A stretch of DNA of 64,000 bases from Micromonospora coxensis (GTDB taxonomy: Bacteria; Actinomycetota; Actinomycetes; Mycobacteriales; Micromonosporaceae). The notes under the pieces are model-generated. The model worked only from the letters and a program-made list of their open reading frames with translations. It made no database searches and was not told where the DNA came from. The DNA lies in assembly GCF_900090295.1 (NCBI RefSeq), contig NZ_LT607753.1, forward strand, positions 434,001 through 498,000, in the 5' to 3' direction. Positions 51,844-59,677 of the stretch are shown piece after piece; the first letter of the stretch is position 1; every line of letters starts with the position of its first letter. A program made the translations under genes and the position numbers.

Positions 51844-52226
51844 CACACCATCGCCACGACGATCACCACTCCGGTGACCACCACGCCGGCCACCACCGGC
51901 AGCGCCGGAAGGGCGGGTAGCGGGCGCCCCCGTCGCAACGCCCGCTCGCTGTACGCCCACCGTCCGAGCGCCTGCACCGACGCGACCAGTCCGAGGACCA
52001 CGAAGAGGGCCGCCACGGCCCGTCCTGCCGCGCCATCGTCGAGGGCGCGTATCGCCACACCGGCCACGATCAGGGCCAACGAGGTCCGGATCCAGGCCAG
52101 GAACGTGCGCTCGTTGGCGAAGGTGAAACGCGGGTCGGGCTCCGAGCCGGTGCGGTACACCCACCGGGGCCGCCGCCGATCCGACGGGACGGGCAGCTCC
52201 TGTCCGTTCGAACCGTGCGTCGACAT
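51840..52226 (-). CDS. YidH-like DUF202 membrane protein
   Basis: A 128-residue membrane protein. The N-terminal 30 residues are polar, then FTFANERTFLAWIRTSLALIV gives the DUF202 signature (ANERTFLAWIRT), followed by two more hydrophobic segments (about 73-92 and 107-127). YidH-type proteins are widespread and functionally unassigned. It precedes the second DUF202 gene with a 4-bp overlap. Nothing links the pair to the carbohydrate genes. Confidence 0.85.
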   Translation of the reverse strand: MSTHGSNGQELPVPSDRRRPRWVYRTGSEPDPRFTFANERTFLAWIRTSLALIVAGVAIRALDDGAAGRAVAALFVVLGLVASVQALGRWAYSERALRRGRPLPALPALPVVAGVVVTGVVIVVAMVW

Positions 52227-52319
52227 CTGCCGCCCAACAACCGGGTACGGGCCCGATGAACAGGCCGAAGGGGTGGAGTCATGACCAACGGAGGCAGGGG
52301 CGCCGCGCGCGACGGCCAT

Positions 52320-52350
52320 CAGGTGACCACCGAAAGCCGGCGGTCACCTG
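52320..52350 (-). terminator. Hairpin terminator after the GH43 gene at 52403
   Basis: CAGGTGACC (52320-52328) and GGTCACCTG (52342-52350) are perfect 9-bp arms with a 13-nt loop. They lie 53 bp downstream of the GH43 stop codon on the minus strand. Confidence 0.65.
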
Positions 52351-52402
52351 ACGTCGGCGCAGGGCGTCCGGGCAACCGTGGGGCTCGTCGTGCCGGAGGT
52401 GT

Positions 52403-53755
52403 TCAGTCGCCTGCCTGGTGGCCCGGCCTGCGGCGCTGGACGTACAGCCGGTTGCCCTGCGGGCCGGTCCACTCCAGTCGCACGATGCCCGGCACGGCGG
52501 CGTCCGCGATCCGCGACGGATCGGACCAGTAGCCGAAGTTGGGATTGCGGAAGAACGTCGCCCACGGCCGTCCACCGGCATCGGTGAAGAAGTTGTTGTG
52601 CCCGGCACCGACCCCCGCCGTCCAGCGCTCGGAGTACGGTCCCTCCAACCGGTCCGCGACCGCGACGATCGCGTCGTACTGGTACTGCACCCGGCCGGGA
52701 CCCGGCGGGTCGTACGCGTAGCGCGTGGTGCCGTCGGGCTGGGTCGACGTACGGTCCCAGGCGGCGTGCAGGAGGTAGTACCTCCCCTGGAACTTGTACA
52801 CGTACGCGCCCTCAAGGTACGGCTCGGGGGTGTAGGGCGTCTGCTGGAAGGTCGGGAGGTTCGTCGTCGGGACGATGTCCTCCATGTCGTCGCGGAACTT
52901 CGCGTACAGGTCGTTGTGCAACACGAGCCACGCGTCGTCACCCTCGGTGTAGAGGCTGCCGTCGATGTGGTGGTAGGCGCCGGGCTTGATGAACTTGGGC
53001 CCGCCCTTGAACGACTCACCGAAGGGCTTGTCCAGGTTGCCCTGGACGAGCCGGTACGGTCCCTCGACCCCACCTTCGCTGACGAGCAGGAAGGAGCCGA
53101 CCTTCTGCGAGTGGTCGCCCATGCAGGCGGCGATGTACCACCGACCACGGAAGTAGTGCACCTCCGGGGCCCACGCCTCACCGCGCTTGCCGAACTCCTC
53201 GTCGTACCAGTACTGCTGCCACGGTGCGACGACCGTGCGTCCCGGACGGTTCTCCCCGACGAACTCCGGCGACCACACCTTGCCCTTCTCCACCCCCGGC
53301 CGGATACCGGTGGTGTCGACCAGCTTCCACGGACCCTTCAGGCTCGGGGCCACCCACACGAAGATCCCGTCGTTCCACGGCGCGGCCTTGTCCAACCCGA
53401 CCGCCCGGGTCGTCCCCGTGGCGACGTACACCGGCCGACCCTTGACCCGGAAGCAGTTGACATAGGTGTCGCGGATCCAGACCCGCCCCAACTCCTCGTC
53501 CCGCGGACGCAACTCCAGCGGCAGGATGAACGAGTTGTCCTCCCGCGGCCACAGATCCCACCGGACGTCCGCAAGACCATACGGCTGCGGATCCGGCCAG
53601 TTCGACGGATACGGACGCATCGAGCCTCCCTCCGGCGACGGCGGCGCAACCGCTCCCGCCGCGGTCGCCGGCAGCGCCGCCACACTGAGAACCCCCGCGA
53701 CACCGGCCAACAGAGATCGTCGATCGATATGCGACTTGTTGCCGAATCCGGTCAT
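52403..53755 (-). CDS. Tat-exported GH43-type five-bladed beta-propeller glycosidase, copy 1
   Basis: A 450-residue exported protein. DRRSLLAGVAGVLSVAALPA is a twin-arginine leader, and a short Ala/Pro linker follows. The propeller (about residues 50-440) has GRVWIRDTYVNCF, AWAPEVHYFRGRWYI, HIDGSLYTEGDDAW, PYLEGAYVYKFQGRYYL and AGVGAGHNNFF, which follow the blade order of GH43 enzymes. The WAPE, DG and EG positions are the usual substrate-binding and catalytic region. GH43 members include alpha-L-arabinofuranosidases, arabinanases and xylosidases; neighbouring arabinose genes suit this. ATG 53755 has GAAGGG eight bases upstream; a GTG nine bases earlier is possible. It is closely similar to copy 2 at 55226. 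Confidence 0.87.
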   Translation of the reverse strand: MTGFGNKSHIDRRSLLAGVAGVLSVAALPATAAGAVAPPSPEGGSMRPYPSNWPDPQPYGLADVRWDLWPREDNSFILPLELRPRDEELGRVWIRDTYVNCFRVKGRPVYVATGTTRAVGLDKAAPWNDGIFVWVAPSLKGPWKLVDTTGIRPGVEKGKVWSPEFVGENRPGRTVVAPWQQYWYDEEFGKRGEAWAPEVHYFRGRWYIAACMGDHSQKVGSFLLVSEGGVEGPYRLVQGNLDKPFGESFKGGPKFIKPGAYHHIDGSLYTEGDDAWLVLHNDLYAKFRDDMEDIVPTTNLPTFQQTPYTPEPYLEGAYVYKFQGRYYLLHAAWDRTSTQPDGTTRYAYDPPGPGRVQYQYDAIVAVADRLEGPYSERWTAGVGAGHNNFFTDAGGRPWATFFRNPNFGYWSDPSRIADAAVPGIVRLEWTGPQGNRLYVQRRRPGHQAGD

Positions 53756-53804
53756 CGTGCACACCCTTCATCGTTGCGCAGAGCATGATCCATGCCTGCG
53801 GCAG

Positions 53805-53848
53805 ACAATAGGGGGACTCATTCCGACATTGAACAGCCGACAGAAAAG
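53805..53848 (-). promoter_or_regulatory. Promoter and ROK-type box of GH43 copy 1
   Basis: On the minus strand, TTCAAT (53828-53833) and TATTGT (53805-53810) are 17 bp apart. CCGACAGAAAAG (53837-53848, plus-strand reading) lies 3 bp upstream of the -35. The identical 12-mer is in the ROK operator. The flanking sequence is also conserved with the promoter of GH43 copy 2. Confidence 0.55.
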
Positions 53849-53952
53849 TTCGGACGGGAACGACGGATCGGTCACCGAACGCCACCAGGGCGCGATCATG
53901 CGTTGTCGCGGCAGGGCGGCGGACTCCACCGCCCTGCCGCGTCACCCTGGGC

Positions 53953-55155
53953 TCACCTGCAGTCAGGAGCCAACTGCACATCGCGGAAGTCGTCGATCCA
54001 CGCATAACCGAGCCCGGCCAGTCCGTTCGGCGCGGGCTGCACCGTGTACGGCGCGAAGATGCTGTTGAGCAGCCACGGCGTCTTGTCGGGGCCGAAGTCC
54101 TGCACCATCGGGATGTCCTGCCGGAAACCGTAGCCGGCCATCGCCAACCGACCGGTGGCCCGGAACGCCTGCATCTGGTCGCGAATGTAGTGCCGCTGAC
54201 TCTCGAACCACGGGCTGCTGGCCAGGAAGTCATTCCATTGCTGCTGGGAAAAAGGCTGTGCGATGGCTTCCCGGATCACCTGCCACACCACCGTTCCGGC
54301 GGGGAACCCGTAGCGCTCGGCGAATTGCGGCGAAACGGGGTCGCTCAGGTGCTCCTTCCAATACCAGACGAGGGAGAACTCCGTGGCCAGGAACTTCTGA
54401 TCGGGTCGCAGCCGGGGAAGCACGTAGTCGAGGAAGGGCTGGACGGCCGCCCGGTCCGGCACGTGCGGGTGGATGTCGACGCCCTGGAGGTCGGGCGTCT
54501 CCCGGACGAACCGCATCCAGCGCTCCACCGCTGGCGTACGACGCGCCGGCAGATCGAGACGGTTGAGCGCGCCCATGTAGAGCCGTGTCTTGCAGTCCGG
54601 CCCGCAGTGCGCCCGGCGGTAGGCGATGATCCGCTCGGCGACGGCTTCGTAGAACTCGTTCAGGACATCGGTACGGTCCTGCGGGCGGCTCTCGATGAAC
54701 GGCTCGTTACCGATCACCAGTATGTCCACCCGGCCCATGACGACCGGCAGGACCCGGTCCAGGCGGGCCAGTTCGGTGGCCATCGCGGCACTGCCGACCG
54801 CCGGCATCTCCGCCGCGGAGAGGGGGAACTTCAAGCCGAGGGTCGTGCCGTATCCTCGCCGCGAGGCGTCCAGCACCCCACGGAGCGTGGGGGTGCTCGC
54901 GGGATCGACGCCGTCCGCGTCCGGCATCGTGAAGAACGCCCGGATCCAGGTCGCCCGAGCGGCTTGCAGCTCCCGGTAGTTGAGGCTGCCGAGGTCCTGA
55001 TTGAAGTTCGCACCGAGAACACCGTCGGCGGCGTGTGGCCGGGTCATGGAACCGCTGGGCACAGTGCCGCGGGGAGCGCCGTGCACGACCGGTGGCGCCA
55101 CGCCCAACGCGAGCCCGACCGTCACGGCGGTGATGGGTAGCAGTCGTCTCAGCAT
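53953..55155 (-). CDS. Secreted TIM-barrel glycosidase-like protein (clan GH-A-like)
   Basis: A 400-residue exported protein with a Sec signal peptide (about residues 1-27). The fold looks like a (beta/alpha)8 barrel: LGANFNQDL at strand 1, VDILVIGNEPF with E151 as a possible acid/base, VDIHPHVPD, and FLATEFSLVWYWKE with E259 as a possible nucleophile. These lie at the ends of strands 4 and 7, as in clan GH-A. I cannot name the CAZy family. ATG 55155 has GGAGG at good distance. It starts 71 bp after GH43 copy 2 ends and is probably transcribed with it, which suggests a joint role on the same polymer. Confidence 0.75.
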   Translation of the reverse strand: MLRRLLPITAVTVGLALGVAPPVVHGAPRGTVPSGSMTRPHAADGVLGANFNQDLGSLNYRELQAARATWIRAFFTMPDADGVDPASTPTLRGVLDASRRGYGTTLGLKFPLSAAEMPAVGSAAMATELARLDRVLPVVMGRVDILVIGNEPFIESRPQDRTDVLNEFYEAVAERIIAYRRAHCGPDCKTRLYMGALNRLDLPARRTPAVERWMRFVRETPDLQGVDIHPHVPDRAAVQPFLDYVLPRLRPDQKFLATEFSLVWYWKEHLSDPVSPQFAERYGFPAGTVVWQVIREAIAQPFSQQQWNDFLASSPWFESQRHYIRDQMQAFRATGRLAMAGYGFRQDIPMVQDFGPDKTPWLLNSIFAPYTVQPAPNGLAGLGYAWIDDFRDVQLAPDCR

Positions 55156-55225
55156 GTGTTCCTCCTTCGTGGTTGCCGGCCGCGCCGGTCGATTGCCTTC
55201 CGGGTCATGGGAGCCATGTCGCCCG

Positions 55226-56569
55226 TCAACCGCCGAGCAGGTGACCGCGGTTGCGGCGCTCGACGTACAGGCGGTTGCCCTCCGGGCCGGTCCATTCCAG
55301 CCGCACCACACCGGCCACCGCGGAGTCGTCGACGCGCGCCGGGTCGGCCCAGTAGCCGCCGGCGGGATTACGGAAGAACGTCGCCCACAGGTGGCCGCTG
55401 CGATCCATGAAGAAGTTGTTGTGCCCGATGCCCACACCCGCGGTGTACCGCTCGGAGTACGGCCCCTCGAAGTTGTCCGAGACGGCGACGATCACGTCGT
55501 ACTGGAACCGCTCCTGGGCGGAGCCGGGCAGGTAGGTGTACCCGGTGCTCCCGTCGGGATCGGTCGACGTCTTGCTCCACGCGGCGTGCAGCAGGTGATA
55601 CCGCCCCTGGTACTTGAACACGTACGCGCCTTCGAGGTACGGCTCCGGCGTATAGGGCGTCTGCTGGAACGTCGGGAGGTTCGTCGTCGGGACGATGTCC
55701 TCCATGTCGTCGCGGAACTTGGCGTACAGGTCGTTGTGCAGCACGAGCCACGCGTCGTCGCCCTCGGTGTACAGGCTGCCGTCGATGTGGTACTTCGGTT
55801 CCTTCTTGACGGGATCGCCGAAGGGCTTGTCGAGGTTGCCCTCGGCGAGCCGGTACGGGCCCTCGACCCCGCCCTCACTGATGAGCAGGAACGAACCCGA
55901 CTTCAACGCGTCACCACCCGTGCAGGCGACGACGTACCACGTACCGCGGAAGTAGTGCACCTCCGGAGCCCAGGTCTGGCCGCGTCTGCGGGCCTGCCCG
56001 TCGTACCAGTGCTCCTGCCACGGCGCGACGACCGTGCGTCCCGGCCGGTTCTCGCCGACGAACTCCGGTGACCAGACCTTGCCCTTCTCCGCCTCCGGCC
56101 GGATGCCCGTGGTGTCCGCCAACCTCCACGGTCCCTTCAGGCTCGGGGCCACCCACACGAAGATCCCGTCGTTCCACGGCGCGGCCTTGTCCAGCCCGGG
56201 CACCCGACTGGTGCCCGTGGCGACGTAGACCGGCCGACCATCGACCACGAAGCAGTTGACATAGGTGTCCCGGATCCAGACCCGACCCAACTCCTCGTCG
56301 CGGGGCCGCAACTCCAGCGGCAGGATGAACGAGTTGTCCTCCCGCGGCCACAGATCCCACCGGGCATCCGCAAGACCGTACGGCTGTGGATCCGGCCAGT
56401 TCGACGGATACCGCCGCATCGACGCGCCCTCCCCGGAAGCGGGCAGGGTCGCCTCCGACAAGAGCGCCGCCTGCGCAGCGGACGCCGGCAGCGCAGCCAC
56501 ACCTACAAGACCCGCGGCACCGGCCAAGAAGGACCGCCGCCCGATTTGCATCCGGTCAAAGGAACTCAT
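55226..56569 (-). CDS. Tat-exported GH43-type glycosidase, copy 2
   Basis: A 447-residue exported protein closely related to copy 1. The leader IGRRSFLAGAAGLVGVAALPA is a twin-arginine signal, here split by its hydrophobic core. The propeller shows GRVWIRDTYVNCF, TWAPEVHYFRGTWYV, HIDGSLYTEGDDAW, PYLEGAYVFKYQGRYHL and AGVGIGHNNFF in the GH43 order. A 12-residue loop present in copy 1 (around KGGPKFIKPGAYH) is shortened here. ATG 56569 is used; an internal ATG at 56551 would shorten the leader. Differences between copies are concentrated near loops, so they may have diverged in specificity. It is probably the first gene of a two-gene unit with 53953. Confidence 0.87.
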   Translation of the reverse strand: MSSFDRMQIGRRSFLAGAAGLVGVAALPASAAQAALLSEATLPASGEGASMRRYPSNWPDPQPYGLADARWDLWPREDNSFILPLELRPRDEELGRVWIRDTYVNCFVVDGRPVYVATGTSRVPGLDKAAPWNDGIFVWVAPSLKGPWRLADTTGIRPEAEKGKVWSPEFVGENRPGRTVVAPWQEHWYDGQARRRGQTWAPEVHYFRGTWYVVACTGGDALKSGSFLLISEGGVEGPYRLAEGNLDKPFGDPVKKEPKYHIDGSLYTEGDDAWLVLHNDLYAKFRDDMEDIVPTTNLPTFQQTPYTPEPYLEGAYVFKYQGRYHLLHAAWSKTSTDPDGSTGYTYLPGSAQERFQYDVIVAVSDNFEGPYSERYTAGVGIGHNNFFMDRSGHLWATFFRNPAGGYWADPARVDDSAVAGVVRLEWTGPEGNRLYVERRNRGHLLGG

Positions 56570-56620
56570 CTGTCAGGCCTTTCTTTCGGCAAAGACGCCA
56601 GTGTGCTGTCTTGGGACGCC

Positions 56621-56664
56621 ACGTTAGTGAGAGTCATTCCGACAATGAACGGACGACAAAAAGG
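56621..56664 (-). promoter_or_regulatory. Promoter and ROK-type box of GH43 copy 2
   Basis: TTCATT (56644-56649) and TAACGT (56621-56626) are 17 bp apart on the minus strand. ACGACAAAAAGG (56653-56664) lies 3 bp upstream of the -35 at the same place as the box in copy 1, followed by TTTCTG as a possible opposite arm. Confidence 0.5.
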
Positions 56665-57167
56665 TTTCTGCACTCCCGGACAGTCACGCTCCGACCGGGC
56701 CTTTCCGCCGTCCTCCGGCGAGCCTCGTTCTGCCTCAGTCGCAGGACCACACCGTTCAGCCTGACGGCCTCGACCTGCGGCCGCCCCGGCCCTTCTCGCC
56801 CATGCCGAACAGACCGAGTTCCGGTGAAACCCGCAGGCCCCCTGCGGAGTGTTCCTCCACAGCCCTCGCCTCGCCCCGGCTGCGGCGGAAGCGCCTCCTC
56901 CGAGGGCAGCGGAGAGATCGCGGCGACCCGGGGAGCGCCTCGACGTTCCGTTGGGCTACCACATCATCACTTACAGTGCATTTACTGGCATTTCTCGCAA
57001 ATAGGTGAACCGTTGCCCTGCCGACCCCGTATCCCTCACTGATCGAGGACCTCGCCGGGCCGCCTGTGCCGGAGCGGCACGACGAACTTGGGGTCCTCAC
57101 CGCACGCCACGAAGGCTGCGCGCGACGCGTTCGTCGCACGGCCGGCGGTCGACCAAAGGAGAGGTGC
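56665..57167. other. Intergenic region between GH43 copy 2 and the three-repeat protein gene
   Basis: About 500 bp without a supportable gene. An AT-richer patch at about 56965-57005 might hold the promoter of the plus-strand gene, but I could not assign hexamers with confidence. Confidence 0.35.
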
Positions 57168-58295
57168 ATGGCCAGGGGTACGCGGAACACTGCCGTCCTC
57201 AAGCTCGGCGGGGTGGGCGCCCTCGCGGCGCTGCTGCTCGGCGCGGGACTGCAGCTGGCATCGGCCGACGAGAGCGGCAGCACGACCCCGGTGTCGGTGG
57301 TCTGCCCGACCGTCGACGACAAGCTCGGTGCGGTGCCGGCAGCCGCGCAGGAGGGGGTGGACCGCGAGCTGCAGAACCTGCAGAAGCAGATCGCCAACGT
57401 CAACGAGCGACTGGCGCGCGAGCCGAAGGCCGCGCAGAACCAGCTCAACGACATCGCCGGCAAGCGCCGCGCGGTCCTCGACCGGATCAGCCAGAACATC
57501 ACCCGGGTCGGCGGCACCGCGCCGGCCGGGCTCCAGGGCCTGGCGACCTGCGCGCTGGCCGGCGCGGGCGGCGGCGGGGCCGAGGGCGGGGGCGCCGAGG
57601 GTGGTGGTGTGGTCGCCCCGCCGGCCGACGTTCAGACCGTGAACTGCCCGACCGTACGCGACAAGCTGCCGGAGGTGCCGGCCGCCGCGGTCGCCGGCGT
57701 GGAGAAGGAACTGGCCAACCTGGACGAGGAGATCGCCCGGCAGAACGAGCGGCTGGCGAAGCTCGCGGTCAAGCCGGAGGGCGGGCCGAACTTCATCCAG
57801 AACGCCATCCTCGGCCCGCTGAAGAACAAGCGTGTCGCCGTGCTCAACCGGATCGCCACCAACATCGGCCGGGTCAACGGCAACCGCCCCGACGACCTGG
57901 TCAACCTGGCCGAGTGCACCCTCAACTCGCCCGGCGCGCCGAGCGCCGGCAACGGCGAGGCCGGTGCGGGCGGCGCCGAGGGTGACGTGGCCGCTCCGGG
58001 CCAGGCGCAGACGGTCAACTGCCCGGACGTGCAGCTGCCGGAGATCCCGGCTGCGGCCGCCGCTCAGGTGCAGGCCGAACTGGCCACCCTGGACAAGCAG
58101 ATCGACGAGGCCAACGCCCGCCTCGCCCGGCAGGCCGCCGACCCCCAGGGCGGGCCCAACTTCGTCGACAATGCGATCCTCAACCCGCTGAAGAGCAAGC
58201 GTGGTGCGGCACTCGACCGGATCGAGATCGCCTTCAACCGGATCGGCGCGCCGCGTCCGAACCTGGACAGCCTCGCCACCTGCACGCTGAACTGA
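57168..58295 (+). CDS. Secreted three-repeat coiled-coil protein of unknown function
   Basis: A 375-residue exported protein with a signal peptide (about residues 1-33, cleavage near ASA). Three homologous repeats of 85-90 residues cover about 43-132, 157-253 and 282-375. Each begins with a VNCP-type motif, continues through a charged amphipathic helix rich in NERLA-like heptads, has KRxAxLxRI, and ends LATCTL. Each repeat carries two cysteines (C46/C128, C160/C250, C285/C372), probably one disulfide per repeat. Repeats 2 and 3 contain an extra GGPNF-NAIL-PLK segment absent from repeat 1. Gly/Ala linkers join the repeats. I do not recognise the family. It converges on a DUF1501/DUF1800 pair across a shared terminator. 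ATG 57168 follows GGAGAGG. Confidence 0.82.
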   Translation: MARGTRNTAVLKLGGVGALAALLLGAGLQLASADESGSTTPVSVVCPTVDDKLGAVPAAAQEGVDRELQNLQKQIANVNERLAREPKAAQNQLNDIAGKRRAVLDRISQNITRVGGTAPAGLQGLATCALAGAGGGGAEGGGAEGGGVVAPPADVQTVNCPTVRDKLPEVPAAAVAGVEKELANLDEEIARQNERLAKLAVKPEGGPNFIQNAILGPLKNKRVAVLNRIATNIGRVNGNRPDDLVNLAECTLNSPGAPSAGNGEAGAGGAEGDVAAPGQAQTVNCPDVQLPEIPAAAAAQVQAELATLDKQIDEANARLARQAADPQGGPNFVDNAILNPLKSKRGAALDRIEIAFNRIGAPRPNLDSLATCTLN

Positions 58296-58312
58296 CCGAC
58301 ACGACACGACAC

Positions 58313-58346
58313 GTACGGCCCGGCGGAGTGCTCCGCCGGGCCGTAC
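58313..58346. terminator. Bidirectional terminator between the repeat protein and DUF1501 genes
   Basis: A perfect 16-bp stem has arms 58313-58328 and 58331-58346, with a formal 2-nt loop. It lies 18 bp after the plus-strand stop and 77 bp before the end of the convergent minus-strand gene. Confidence 0.85.
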
Positions 58347-58422
58347 CGGTGTCCGGGCGGGCGGGCGACCGCCGCGAGCCGTCAACCGCGCGACCGCCGA
58401 CGGCGACCTGGGACGCCGCCGC

Positions 58423-59664
58423 TCAGAGGACGCCGGTGAGCCGGCCCCGCCAGCCGGCGAGCACCTCCCCCGGATCGGTGTCCAGCACCCGCTCCAGCAG
58501 GGTCGCGTAGACGTCGCGGAAGTCGGTGGTGAACTTCAGGTCACCGTCGTCGAGGTCGGTCAGGCTCGGCGGCTCACCGTACTGTCCGCCGCGGACCGCC
58601 GTGCCGAGCAGCAGCATGTCGGAGGCGGTGCCGTGGTCGGTGCCGTCGGAGGCGTTGGCGCGGACCCGGCGGCCGAACTCCGAGTGGACGGCCACCACCA
58701 CCCGGCGACCCGCGTCGGTGCGCGCCATCCGGTCGGCGAACCGGGTCAGCGCCCGGTCGACCTGACCGAGCAGCACCTGCTGCAACTGCTTCTCGTCGGC
58801 GTGCGTGTCGAAGCCGCCCAGCGAGACCGAGAAGACCCGGGTCGCGACCCCGGCCTCGACGCACTGCGCGACCAGGTCGAGCTGCGCGTCGAGCGGGGTG
58901 CTCGCCCCACCGGTCGCGGTGGCGGCCGGCGTCTCCGCGTCGTCCTCCGGCTCCTCGGCGGCGGCCGCGTCGCGGACCTGACGGATCATCGTGTCGACGG
59001 AGCGCAGGTCGGCGAAGCAGGCCGCGGCGCGGGCCCGGGCCGGCGACTCGTCCGGCGCGGCGGTGGCGAAGGCGGTCAGCGCCGACTCGGGCAGGCCCTT
59101 CGCGGACGTCCGGCCGGTCACCGGCACCGAGGCGCCCGCGCCCCGCTCACCGGCCAGCAGCGGTGGCAGCGCGGGTTCGAAGGACACCGCGAGGCGGGGG
59201 TCGCCGCCGGCCCGGTCGAGCCAGCGGCCCAGCCACCCCGTCGAGCCGGGACGCTCCGGCTGGGCGGTCTGCCAGATGTCCATCGAGCGGAAGTGGCTGC
59301 GGTCCGGCCGGGGGTAGCCGACGCCGCGCACCACCGCCAGCCGTCCCTCGCCGTGCAGCCGGTGCAGGCCGCTCAGGGCGGGGTTGAGGCCGACCTCGTC
59401 GTCGAGCCGTTTCACCTCCTCGGCCGGGTACGCGAGGTCGGGTCGGGCGTCGTGGTAGGCCGGGTCGGCGTACGGGATGACGGTGTTCAGGCCGTCGTTG
59501 CCGCCGTAGAGCGTGACCAGGACCAGGGTGCGGGCCTGCGGGTCGCGATCGCCCGCGGTGGCGAGCAGGTCGTCCAGGCGGTACGCCGCCGCGCCGGCGG
59601 CGAGCGCGGTCGCGCCGACCACGCCGCTGGCCACCAGGAACCGCCGTCGGGTCAGGATGTCCAC
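58423..59664 (-). CDS. DUF1501-domain protein, Tat-exported
   Basis: A 413-residue protein of the DUF1501 family, related to the alkaline phosphatase/sulfatase superfamily fold but with no established reaction. The N-terminus has ILTRRRFLVASGVVGATALAAG, a twin-arginine signal. TLVLVTLYGGNDGLNTVIPY, RSHFRSMDIWQTAQ, SVSLGGFDTHADEKQLQQ and VHSEFGRRVRANASDGTDHGTA are family hallmarks. It follows the DUF1800 gene by 13 bp, and the two families are commonly adjacent in bacteria, so they probably act together outside the cytoplasm. Confidence 0.9.
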   Translation of the reverse strand: MDILTRRRFLVASGVVGATALAAGAAAYRLDDLLATAGDRDPQARTLVLVTLYGGNDGLNTVIPYADPAYHDARPDLAYPAEEVKRLDDEVGLNPALSGLHRLHGEGRLAVVRGVGYPRPDRSHFRSMDIWQTAQPERPGSTGWLGRWLDRAGGDPRLAVSFEPALPPLLAGERGAGASVPVTGRTSAKGLPESALTAFATAAPDESPARARAAACFADLRSVDTMIRQVRDAAAAEEPEDDAETPAATATGGASTPLDAQLDLVAQCVEAGVATRVFSVSLGGFDTHADEKQLQQVLLGQVDRALTRFADRMARTDAGRRVVVAVHSEFGRRVRANASDGTDHGTASDMLLLGTAVRGGQYGEPPSLTDLDDGDLKFTTDFRDVYATLLERVLDTDPGEVLAGWRGRLTGVL

Positions 59665-59677
59665 GGATCTCTCCTCC

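Noticed and set aside
56974..56987. CAGT-n6-ACTG inverted repeat in the gap before the three-repeat protein
   Set aside because: The arms are only 4 bp and occur often by chance; no promoter could be fitted around it.
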